DNA of 64,000 nucleotides, from positions 15,586,649-15,650,648 of the forward strand of contig CM055312.2 of NCBI GenBank assembly GCA_029255685.2. The letters run 5' to 3'. Below are positions 45,608 through 56,600 of this stretch, in pieces. Each line of letters starts with the position of its first letter. The stretch's first letter is position 1. The position numbers and the translations under genes were made by a program. A model generated the notes under the pieces. That model saw only the letters and a list, made by a program, of their open reading frames with translations. It did no database searches and was not told the DNA's origin. Source of the stretch: Silene conica (lineage: Eukaryota; Streptophyta; Magnoliopsida; Caryophyllales; Caryophyllaceae).

Positions 45608-47371
45608 ATGTCGGGAAGAACAGAAAGGCGATCCAAATCAAGGCACGACCCAAGGGTGGAGCAAGAGTATGAAACTGTAATGGGAAGTGGCAACATTGGC
45701 CCGGATCCTTGCTTTCCCGGTCTCACATTTGCCTCAATCCAACAAAAAGGTAATTTCACTTACTTTAAGAATCGCCCCCTTCACCCAACTAGGTTCATTG
45801 ATAGAGCCGGATTGAGAGAATTAGGGATTGAGAAAGTTACAGCGGCTCTTTTTGAGGGTTTAGGAATGAAAACCTTGTATGAGACAAAACCGGTTCACAC
45901 TTCTCCCCGGTTAACTTGGGAATTTTTGAGTTCTTTGGTTGTGACTAAAAACCGAACTTTGGGGAAAGTTGCATTTCTTGAGTTCCGATTGATGAATAGG
46001 GAACATCGTCTCACCTTGGATGAATTTGCTTTGATTTTTGGGCTAGACGGAAAATTAGCCATTAAGCCTCCGGAGGGCTTTGATACTGAGCTTATTTGGA
46101 CAGCCATAACCGGTCTTGTAAGTGATAGAAGTCGAAAGAAACCGGCTAATAGGGTGCATTTGGCACCAATTAGAATTTGGCATAGGTTCATGGGGTGGAC
46201 CGTTTTCTCTAGGGATGAGCCTCACAACTTCACTACTACTGAGCTTGAAATAATTGGTTCTTACTTGGTCGGTGGCCCGAAATTGAACATTGCTCACCAT
46301 ATGGCCCTTCACTTGAGTAGGTTGGCATCCCAACCTCAGCTTACTACCCCCATTTGTGTTGGGGGGATGGTCACCTTGATTGCCAACAACCGTTGTCAGA
46401 GGCACTTCACGGTCGACTTTATTCAGGGCGAGAATGTGCTATCTAGCCGATACTTGCAGGATGCTTTGGGGTGGGTGCGTTATAACCCTAGTGATCGCAA
46501 GGAGTATTGGCAGATTCGGGTTGACAACAAGTTCAAGAATTCAGTTCCTTTGCCTAACACCGAGTTGATGAGAGTTGTGCCGGGGAAGACCTCTTACCTC
46601 CTTGATATTGAGGCGGACCCCGAGGATCTTCCCCCAGACCAGCGTGCCCCTAGAGTCTACACCAGAGACAGAGTCGGTGCCACTCCTTCTGACCTTCCTT
46701 TTGAGCAGTTTCAGCAGCCCCCCATTTCCATGTCCCAGTTTCAGAGTGGTCCCTCATACTTTCAGGGATCCACCTCCGCCTCCGGTCCATCTTCATCTTC
46801 ATTTTCATGCCCCCAGGACCTCATTGATTTCATGGCCCGAGTTGACTTAGGCATGAAGAGTGCAGCGGATTTAGCTGACCAGCGCCAAGCCATTGCCGAT
46901 GAGCGGCATAGGGATTTGACCTATAGGATGGATTACCTTTACCATGATCAAGCCTATGGGTCATTTCCGAGTTATGATCGGTCCGTCCGCGAGGGTTATC
47001 ATCATCCGGATGGTGGTCGCCCATCTTACTACATGCCTCCGGATAGGGGTTATGTGCCTCCTGAGGGTCGTTTTTACGGGGAGATTAACGTCACCCCGGG
47101 TTATTTTTCAAACCCGATCTTTCCCCCCAACTTTCGGGGTAATGAGGATGCGGGCCCTCCGAGGCATTCATCCTTCCATGGCGGTTATGGTGATGCGGGA
47201 GCTAGTGGATCGCAAGCCTCCCCCTTCCGCGATTTCGTGAGCAACCCTAGCGACTTCATGGTCGTTGATGGAGGCAATGGGAATGATGAAGATGATGGTA
47301 ATGAAGATGATGGTGGTGAAGGTGATGGTAATGAAGATGGCGGTGATTTTGATGATAGCTTTGATGAGTGA
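45608..47371 (+). CDS. Post-pol ORF of element B (587 aa, open; env position)
   Basis: Starts MSGRTERRSKSRHDPRVEQE (basic). The blocks are homologous to the family A post-pol proteins: RFIDRAGLRELG (about residue 58), SPRLTWEFLSSL (about 98), LEFRLMNREHRLTLDEFALIFGL (about 125, seen as two joined blocks), HLAPIRIWHRFMGWTVF (about 183) and LTTPICVGGMVTLIA (about 245). The C-terminal third is rich in Pro, Ser, Tyr and Gly, then ends in an Asp/Glu/Gly/Asn repeat tail. I see no signal peptide or convincing membrane span. It occupies the Athila env-like position; function unknown. Confidence 0.85.
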   Translation: MSGRTERRSKSRHDPRVEQEYETVMGSGNIGPDPCFPGLTFASIQQKGNFTYFKNRPLHPTRFIDRAGLRELGIEKVTAALFEGLGMKTLYETKPVHTSPRLTWEFLSSLVVTKNRTLGKVAFLEFRLMNREHRLTLDEFALIFGLDGKLAIKPPEGFDTELIWTAITGLVSDRSRKKPANRVHLAPIRIWHRFMGWTVFSRDEPHNFTTTELEIIGSYLVGGPKLNIAHHMALHLSRLASQPQLTTPICVGGMVTLIANNRCQRHFTVDFIQGENVLSSRYLQDALGWVRYNPSDRKEYWQIRVDNKFKNSVPLPNTELMRVVPGKTSYLLDIEADPEDLPPDQRAPRVYTRDRVGATPSDLPFEQFQQPPISMSQFQSGPSYFQGSTSASGPSSSSFSCPQDLIDFMARVDLGMKSAADLADQRQAIADERHRDLTYRMDYLYHDQAYGSFPSYDRSVREGYHHPDGGRPSYYMPPDRGYVPPEGRFYGEINVTPGYFSNPIFPPNFRGNEDAGPPRHSSFHGGYGDAGASGSQASPFRDFVSNPSDFMVVDGGNGNDEDDGNEDDGGEGDGNEDGGDFDDSFDE

Positions 47372-49686
47372 CCACCTTTGGAGGTGGTAGATGGTGATGA
47401 TTATGCTCCCCTTGCAAAATCCAAAACAAGTCAAGTAACTCCCTTAATCCAAATTTCTCTTTTAGTTTGCATTTCCTTTCCTAGCATGCATTTAGTTAGT
47501 ATCTTTTAGCTTGTTTTAGTTTTTAATCCATCCTTGCATATCATTTAGCTTAGTTGCATATACTTGCATTCATTTAGATGCATTAGATTTCAATTTTGTA
47601 TAATATTGTCACATGTAGTTTGCATACATGTAGAATAGAGCATTTAGTCTAGCTTTTAGTTTTTCTCTTCTTTTGTTTACCTTTGTTTTTTATGTCTTCT
47701 TAAAAACCAAAAAACCAAAAAAATTGAAAAACCAAAAACTTTCAAAAATATGTCCTTTATTTTCCGGTTTTCCTCCTCACATTATGCATATAAATAAGTG
47801 TGGGGAGGAAGAACCGTTTATTTCAAAAAATACAAAAAACAAGTTTTTATTTTCTCAAAAATTTCAAAAAAAAAAAAGCCAAAAACATGTTGTTTTCGTT
47901 CTTTTACTTCATTTCCCCCTTTGCACTTCATTACATTGAGGACAATGTAAATCTTAAGTGTGGGGAGGGAAAATATCCACCTTGTGAATATTTGATTGCT
48001 TTTGTAAGTATGAAAAAACCTCAAAAATACCAAAAAATCGAAAAATTTGAAAAATTCAAAAACATGTTTTTTCCTTATTAGTGTAGAATTGTATATACTT
48101 GTGTTTGCTTTCCCTCCTTTCGCATAGGTAACACTCGCTTGAGCACCGCTTTGGATCTTGAAGACACCACGGTATGATCGTTCCAACCTCTATTTCACTC
48201 TCATTTTCTTCCTTTTGTTGCAAATGAGGAGGATGGGCTTGTATTTGGAGGATGTGGAGTGCATTGTGGAGATTGTGTGTGGCTTGTGTGCTTTTGTGCT
48301 GTTAGGAGATGCATTAGCTCTGTTTGGCATGTAGTTTGATAGTCTCATTTGCATTAAAACATGTCTATATTAGTTGCATTCATGGCATATAGTTGCATTT
48401 AGGATAATGTTTTGAAAATGCCTAATTGAGAACTTTGACAAAATCGTTTAAGCATTTACAAATAATTCTTCTACTTGGGACTTTGTCTTTTAGAATGATT
48501 TTTAAAACACCCTAGGTCATGCTCTTCTAGTATCTTTCTGACCGTGGTCCAATACCGAGTCAAGGGTTTGCATGTGAGTCACCTTGTCCACCCCCGTGAT
48601 GCGAAATGGTTTTGATTATCTTGTCTTGGTGACCTTGTTCGACTTGACGGTTTGGCAACCCAAAAAAATAACTTTCATGAATAAATTTGGAATGCTCTTG
48701 TCAATGATCATAAGAAGTGGAAATGTTTTGAAAAAAAGAAACAAAGAAGCCTCAAGTGAAAAAGAAAAGAAAAAAAAAAATGAAAAGAAAAAAAAAATGG
48801 GTAATGAAAAAGGAATAAGAACATGTTGTTTTGGTGGAGGCGTACCACTTCGATGTGCTTTGGAGGGTAGCCATTGAGTTGGCTTCCCACTTGGTTGTGA
48901 ATTCGACCACCCAAAGACAGAGTGATTGTCACCCCGATAAGCTATTGTCTAGAGGTTAACCGGTTGCCTAATAAGCGATTGGCGAAAGCAAAGGACATTA
49001 GCACGCGTGGGACAAACCCCATCCTAACTCATGGCATGAAAAAGAAATGAAAAAAATTGAATGAGGTCAAATTTTGATTGTCATCCACCATTTTGTATTG
49101 ACTTGAGCATTTCATTCCAAAAAATTTAATTTTGCCTTGCCGTTTTGTCGATCTTGGGACGACCCATGACCTTTACTTTGTGAAGAATCTAGACTTGTTG
49201 CATCTTTTGCCTTTAGCATTGCGGGGATTATCATTCCATTCCATCCGACCGCCCTTGACAAAAGTATTTGGATAACGGGTATGAAAGTAGCCTAGTTTAG
49301 CATGATTTGGCGGTGTTTTGTTGTCATCCTTCTTGCCTTAGTGACTTGTAGAATTAATATTTGTGAAGGAGTTTACGACTTTGAATTTGTTCTCTTTTAG
49401 TTGTTTTCCACCGCTTGAATGAGGCAAGCGGTTTTCTTTCTTTTCTCGATGCATGTTGCTTGCTTATATGTGTTTTGTTTTGATTTGTTTGCATCAAAAG
49501 TTTTGTAGCAAGACCTTACTTGCCTTGCAATAGGGCATTCTCCCTCATGAATGTCAAATTGTGAGTTGAAAGGGCTACGGGTGTAGCTAAACCCGATTCG
49601 GCTTCTAGTTAGCTTAGTTAGTATGTTTCTTTGTTTTTAATAAGGGTTATATAGTTACTTGATCTCTTACTCGAGGACGAGTAAGG
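47372..49686 (+). other. 3' non-coding region of element B
   Basis: A-rich blocks (47700-47760, 47820-47900, 48010-48065, 48720-48810) alternate with AACATGTTKTTTT-like strings and polypurine cassettes AAGTGTGGGGAGG (47796-47808) and TTAAGTGTGGGGA (47954-47966). The latter is preceded by a TTACATT-GAGGAC-AATGTAA hairpin (47931-47950). The terminal hairpin CTTACTCGAGGACGAGTAAG is at 49666-49685. No gene seen. Confidence 0.7.
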
Positions 49687-49704
49687 TTTAAGTGTGGGGA
49701 ATTC
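49687..49704 (+). other. Polypurine tract of element B
   Basis: TTTAAGTGTGGGGAATTC directly before the 3' LTR, and right after the GAGGAC hairpin (49666-49685). Confidence 0.8.
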
Positions 49705-51422
49705 TGATGAGCTCCATTTTGGTCATCATTTCCTTTGAATTTTCCTTGTTTTCGGTCACGATTCGACCTCGATTCGCGTACCTTTAGGTGTTTTTACGTC
49801 CGTTGCCTCGTATATTCCTATTCTATCTAATTTTTGTAGGCATTACGGCGGGGGCGAAGAAACGAGAGAAATCGAGGTGAATTCGGAGCGATTTATGAAG
49901 TTTTATGAAGGTTTTGTGAAGAAGCCGCTTCAGGCCCTCCCAGCCGGTCCCTGGCCGGCGGCCGGTAGGCCGGCTGGGGAGCTTGGTCTTGATTTTTGAA
50001 GCAAAAAGAAGGGAAGTTTCAGAACCATGAAAAAGGCCCCCAGCCGGTGGCCAACCGGCAGCCGGTCAGCCGGCTGGGATGGCTTTTCCATACTTAGCCA
50101 AAATTTGAAAGTTGAAGAAAATGCAAATGTTGGGCAGATTCGTGAAAAAGGGTCCCCAGCCGGTGGCCAACCGGCAGCCGGTCCACCGGCTGAGGGTACC
50201 TGTGCATTGAAGGAAAAAGAGAAAAAGTCAGATTGAAGAAACCAGCCTTCCAGCCGGTGCCAGACCGGCAGCCGGCCGGTCGGCTGAGAAGCAAGCTCAC
50301 TTTGAATAATTTCGAAGAAAAGTTCAGAAGTCCAAATTTGGACTCTCAGCCGGTCACAGACCGGCAGCCGGTCGACCGGCTGAGAGACCTTTTTCGTATT
50401 TCCGCACTCTATATAAACCCGCACTTGTGTATACTTTTGGAAAACGTTACTTTTACACACTTTTCTAGGGTTTTGCACTGTTCCATTGCTCTATACTTAG
50501 ACTCAAAAAAAAAAACTCTCTTAATACTTTAATCTTCTTTAGATCTTAGTTTAATCTTTCAATATTAGTTTAATCCTTTCTTAGTAATTCTCTTAGCTTT
50601 GTTCTTGGGCAATTTTTAGAAGACTCTTATTGGGTTGTAATTTGAGGGTTTGAGAGAATCCTCCAAGTTGTAATCCAAGTTCCTTGCTTTTTCCTTATTA
50701 TTGGTATAATCTTCTTCATCTCTACTTTATCTTTGCTTTTCCTTTAAGTTTTGTTTGCTTAATTGTTTACTCTTACTTAATCCAACATGTCTAACAATTC
50801 CTCATCATTTGTTTACATACTTATGTTAGCCATGTGTGAGTAGTTCCCCTACTAGGGTTAGGGGTGTGCTTTGGTTTGTTGTTAGCTATGAATCTTGCTT
50901 AGGGTTATGATTTGGTTCTCTTCTTTGCTAGGTTTTCATTTATGCATGTTACATGTTTGATGAAATGTCACAACGATGGTTGGACATGATTCTCATTGTT
51001 GTTGGCCTTTGATGATAGTCTGGGGCTTTCGCGGACATGTATATTTGTTAGGTTGGCCTTATTTGTAGCGAAAGCTAGGATAGGGATCGACTTTAGGTGA
51101 GTCAAATCGATAGACGAGACAAACCTAAGCCTAGTATAGTGGAGACCTTAGATTCCCTAGCATGTTTCGTTACCGACCTACCTTAGTACCCCCGACACCT
51201 TAGTATCTTTTATCCATCGTTTTCATCTTGATACTTTTGCTTTAATTTATCTTTAGTAGTTGTTAATCAATCACAAACTTATTACCCAACTCGAGCTCGA
51301 ACTAGAATTTAATTATACAACTTCCCCACCGTCTTTTGGGTTCGACCCTAAATTATACTACTTAATTTGGGTTCCTTATAAATGTGTTTGGTGCCGGTAT
51401 CGACGACAAAATCCGGCCATCA
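49705..51422 (+). repeat. 3' LTR of element B
   Basis: 1718 bp, with no difference from the 5' LTR noticed on reading. It is followed by the GTACC target duplication and the rest of element 3. Confidence 0.95.
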
Positions 51423-51427
51423 GTACC

Positions 51428-52516
51428 CCGTCCCAGATGCGTGATGGTGGGCACCGAGAGCAGGGACCCTGTGGCCTCGAGAGGTGCCTCCTCTAAGGGG
51501 GAGGCGGTAAGACAGGAGTAGTGGTCTGGGCTCCCCTACAACAGTAAAAAGGGGTAACATAGGGGGAGCCGCGGTGATGGGGATGCGATCGCTGAGGTAG
51601 GTGTCTACCTTCCAATAACCTCTCCTGTTCACCCAATGCACGGACCTGACATAAGCCATATCCATGAACCGGGAGAGAGTGTCAATCGCATCCTCATAGC
51701 GAGGGAACTGAGGGACAAGAGAGCGGGCTAATCGAGTGACTAGCCCACCACAAACAATAGTAGTCAAGGAAGTTCCCTCGCCCACCGACATAAGGTGAGA
51801 GGCGACCAAAAATGCAGTGTTATAAAGCTGCTGACCCGTACGTCTGATGTTAAGATAACCAGACAAAATGGAGAGCTCAAAGTTGTTAACATTTTGAGAC
51901 TCTTTACGGCCGAAAACAGTGTTGGCCAACAGACGCAAATAATAACGGGGGGCGGGTAGGTGAACGGTACTGTTTTTCTTCTTCCCATCGCTGGAATCAG
52001 AAAGACAGGACCACATATCATTATATGACCCAGTGGGGTCACCCGTAAGACCCGTAGAAGATAAGCCTAGAAACTGAGCAAATTGGTTTAAAGTTAAAGA
52101 AAAAGTTTCATTGAACAAACGAAAAGAAATGCAAACGTTATCATAGCCGGGGTTATATGCTTGAAAATCAAAAGTAAAGGAAGAAAAGAACTCAAGAGTG
52201 AGAAGGGAATAAGTGAACTCATCCATAGTGACAAGTCCTGAGAAACCCGTCCCATTGAGCAAAGACACCACCTCCTCATGACATCCTAAGGCTTGCAAGG
52301 TCGGAACACAGAGGAACCGGGTTACCACTACTAAGCAATAAGCGGAGAGATGGAGGAACCGGGCTTTTTGAGCCGGAGTGTTGAAGATGATCTGTGGATA
52401 GTTGGGTAGACTATCCGTGTCTTGCACCGTCAATCCTCTCGACCTAAGAGCACGGCCTCTGGAGGTGCTTGCACCGGAAGTGCGGGAGCGCTTTCCGCCT
52501 TGTCCACGGCTAGACA
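51428..52516 (-). pseudogene. Post-pol ORF of element 3, N-terminal part
   Basis: Starts MSSRGQGGKRSRTSGASTSRG near 52516 and shows the family blocks (PTLQALG, MDEFTYSLLTLEFFSSF, LFNETFSLTLNQFAQFLGLS, HLPAPRYYLRLLANTVFG). It runs up to the element B insertion at the GTACC site. Element B disrupts this ORF. Confidence 0.85.
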
Positions 52517-53600
52517 TTTGTAAATCTGAAAAGTTCAAGAAGATTTTAGTCTTGTGCAAATATGGAAAAAATTTTCCAACAAATATGGGGACGAAAGTGC
52601 AGAACAAAAACTTTTGTAACAAACATGGGTCGGCCGACCTCACAGAGAAGTCGGTCGGCCACTTTCGCGAGTAAAATCAAAGTTCCTGTAGCACAGCAGG
52701 TCGGCCGACCGCTAACCTAGGTCGGTCGACCAACTAGCAGAGAAAAATTCAGAAACTGCAAAATACGAAACTCAGGAAAATCATAGTTTGGTCGGCCGAC
52801 CTCCGTTTTGGGTCGGTCGACCGTGAACAGTGTCAGAATCAGAATTTCGGGACTGAAATCGTGCGGAAAAATGGTATAAAAATCGAAAAGAAGAATTATA
52901 CTAACCCTAATAGCACGAAATCACACACAACTTACAGATCTGAGATTATAAAACCTAAAGGAAGAAGAAAACTAAAAGAGAAATACTTAAACAAGCATGA
53001 AAACGAAATTAAGAGCAAAAATAAACTCAAAAAGACAAACTAATACTACCTAGAACGGAATTAAGATGCTATGGAATGAAAAAGAGAGAAAGAAAACTAA
53101 GAAAAACATACCTTAAAGGAGAAAAAAAATGAAAGAAGGCAAGCAAATTAGTGAAGGGTGAAGAAGGTGGGTGTTTTTTAGGGTTTATAAGAGAGAAAGA
53201 GGAGTGCAGAAAGTGTGAGCAAATGAGGGTAAAAATTGTGTTTTCAAAACACACAACAACCGTGACTCTGATTCTAAAAAAAAAAACCGGACAAAACACC
53301 CGCGGTCGGTCGACCGAGATACTGGGTCGGTCGACCTCCGTCCTGCAAACTTGTTCCGTAAATTTTACTTAATCTGTCAGAATGAATTTAAAGCTGCTAG
53401 AAGGTCGGTCGACCTAGTAATTGGGTCGGTCGACCGATGTACTGACGAATTCTCCTATTTTCCTGCAGAAACTTAAAATCTCATCAAGGAAAAAAAAACG
53501 GAAATAAAAAAAACCTAACTTAAGCTAGAGCACGGGTTGCCTCCCGTGTAGCGCTGGTTTAAGAGGTCCCGCACGACCTTTTTACCTATCAAGAAGCATC
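52517..53600 (-). other. Pol-env spacer of element 3
   Basis: Motif pairs start at 52628, 52699 and 52790, with others near 53303-53336 and 53402-53435, each with the 21-bp internal step. The conserved GGTTGCCTCCC block is at 53528-53590, and an AAACCCTAA-like telobox (minus strand) is near 53176-53186. Confidence 0.72.
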
Positions 53601-56600
53601 CTAAAAAGGGTCAAAGTAAGAAACTTCAACCTTACCGACAAATTCATTTTCTCCTCGGAAGTGCTTCACATACTGGCCATTGACTTTGAACCTCTCACCA
53701 GATGAGGTTTCTAATTCTATTAACCCGAATTTTGAGACAGCTGTGATGGTGTAGGGTCCGCTCCACCTGGATTTCAGCTTACCAGGAAAAAGACGAATAC
53801 GAGCATTGAAAAGTAACACCTTATCACCTACCTGAAAATCACGCCTAATGATTCTCTTGTCGTGCCAGCGCTTTGTTTTCTCTTTGTAAATCCTGGCATT
53901 GTCATAGGCTAACAACCTGAATTCTTCTAACTCATTGAGCTGCAACAAACGTTTCTCACGGGAAAGATTAGGGTCTAAATTAAGATCACATATAGCCCAC
54001 CAAGACTTACGTTCTAACTCTACTGGTAAATGACAAGTCTCACCATAAATCAATCGGAATGGTGACATTCCTATTGGGGTTTTGAACGCGGTTCTATAGG
54101 CCCATAAAACATCATCAAGTTTTAAACTCCAATCTTTCCTAGATTTAGAAACAACTTTAGCTAGGGTCTCCTTGAGTTCCCTATTAGAGATCTCAACTTG
54201 ACCACTAGTCTGAGGGTGATAAGCTAAACCCCTACGATGTTGGACACCGAATTTATTTAACAAGTCACCTAAGCGTTTCTCCTTAAAATGCATACCTCCA
54301 TCACTTATGACAACCCTAGGGACACCAAAACGAGGAAATATGATTTTTTTAAACATCTTAATAACAGCCTTTGCATCACAATAGGGAGTAGCAATAGCTT
54401 CTACCCACTTAGACACATAATCAACAGCCACAAGAATATACCTGTTACCTTGACTACTAGGAAAAGGTCCTTGATAATCAATGCCACAGACATCAAAAAT
54501 CTCTACCTCTAAAATACCAACCTGCGGCATCTCATGTCTTTTTGAGACATTCCCAGTTCTTTGACAAGCATCACAGTTACCTACAAAATTCCTACAGTCA
54601 ACATGCAAAGTAGGCCAATAAAAGCCAGACTGTAATACCTTGGCCATGGTTCTAGATGGACCGTGGTGACCACCATATGCAGAAGAGTGACATGCTTCCA
54701 GAATGTCCTTCACCTCCCATTGGGGAACGCATCTCCGGATGAGTCCATCTCCGCATTCTTTGAAAACATAAGGGTCATCCCAAAAATACTGTTTTGCATC
54801 GAACATAAATCTCTTCTTTTGTTGCCAAGACAACTCAGGAGGGATTTTACCTGTGACAGCAAAATTAGCAAAATCAGCATACCAAGGAGGGGGATAAGAA
54901 CCTGAACTATTAATGATAAATAAGCTCTCATCAGGAAATGAATCATCAATAGGTAAAGAGTCTTCCCCATCAGTCAGCTGTAGGCGAGATAGGTGATCAG
55001 CTACCACGTTTTCCGCGCCTTTCTTGTCCCTAATCTCAATGTCAAACTCTTGGAGAAGGAGTATCCACCTTAAAAGCCTTGGCTTTGAATCCTTCTTCTG
55101 AAAAAGACCTTTCAAAGCTGCATGGTCAGTGTAAACAATTACCTTATTACCCACTAAATAGGACCTGAATTTTTCTAAGGCAAATATTACAGCTTGCATC
55201 TCCTTCTCAATAGTGAAATAATTGACTTGAGTCTCATCTAGGGTGCGGCTCGCATAGTATATAGCATTAAGAGCCTTGTTCTTCCTTTGACCTAGCACAG
55301 CACCTACAGCGTAGTCACTAGCATCGCACATGATCTCAAATGGGAGATCCCAATCTGGTGGCTGAATGATTGGTGCTGAGATCAAAGCTTCCTTCAACCT
55401 GTTGAAAGCTGAAAGGCACTCGTCAGTAAAATCAAAGATGGCATCTTTAAGAAGCAATTGTGTAAGTGGTTTAGCAATCTTAGAGAACTCCTTAATGAAA
55501 CGCCTGTAGAAACCTGTGTGTCGTAAGAAACTCCTCATCCCCTTAACATTAACAGGAGGGTGTAATTGCTCAATCACCTGCACCTTTGCTTTATCTACAT
55601 GTATACCTTTGTCAGAAATTAGATGCCCTAACACTACCCCTTCAGTAACCATAAACTGACACTTTTCCCAGTTTAAGACAAGGTTTACATCAATACATCG
55701 CTGCAAGACTTTATCAAGATTAGTTAAGCATTGATCAAAAGCATTACCATAAACAGAGAAATCATCCATAAATACCTCCATAATGTTTTCTATAAAGTCA
55801 GAAAAGATACCCATTATACACCTTTGAAAGGTAGCAGGAGCATTACATAACCCAAAAGGCATCCTGCGATAAGCAAAAACACCCTGTGGACATGTAAAAG
55901 TAGTCTTACTCTGATCATCAGGATGGATGGGAATCTGGAAAAAACCTGAATAACCATCTAGAAAACAGAAGAATTTATTAGAAGTCAGTCTTTCAGTCAT
56001 TTGGTCAACAAAAGGAAGGGGGAAATGGTCTTTCTTGGTGGCGGCATTTAATTGTCTATAATCAATGCACATCCGCCACCCAGTTACAACTCTAGTTGGT
56101 ATTAGCTCATTTTTATCATTCTTGACCACTATGGTTCCTCCTTTTTTAGGAACCACCTGAACTGGGCTAACCCACTTAGAGTTGCCAACTGAATAGATAA
56201 TACCTGCATCAAGAAGTTTCATTACCTCAGCCATAACCACATCCTGCATCTTAGGATTCAACTTACGCTGTCCCTGTCTATAAGGCTTATGTCCTTCTTC
56301 TAACTCTATTCTATGCATGCAAACATCATGGCTTATGCCCTTAATATCATCCAAAGAGTATCCTAAAGCTTTCCTATTCTTTTTGAGAACAGTCATTAAG
56401 GCAGAAAGTTGGTCAGAATTAAGTTTAGAACTAACAATTGCAGGGTACTGTTCAGTATCATCTAAGAAAACATACTTAAGATTAAGAGAAAGTGGCTTAC
56501 GCTCTGGTACCTTTACCTCAATGGCCTGAACAGAATCAGTACTAATAGAGTAGCACATATTTACCAGATTCGCATTAGCTAAGCTTATGAGCTTCTCATT

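Larger units (their letters stand above)
36594..51422 (+). mobile_element. Element B: whole-looking Athila-lineage retrotransposon, family B
   Basis: 14,829 bp with two 1718-bp LTRs (36594-38311 and 49705-51422), TGATGAGC...CCGGCCATCA, and target duplication GTACC (36589-36593 and 51423-51427). I saw no mismatch between the LTRs on reading, so insertion is very recent. Parts: 5' LTR, primer site, leader, single open gag-pol, spacer with CCGGC hairpins, open post-pol ORF, long A-rich 3' non-coding region, polypurine tract, 3' LTR. No breaks seen in either ORF. Confidence 0.95.

Noticed and set aside
48720-48810. Poly-A tail of a LINE or processed pseudogene
   Set aside because: A-rich blocks recur several times within the 3' non-coding region of element B, with no target duplication or coding part next to them.
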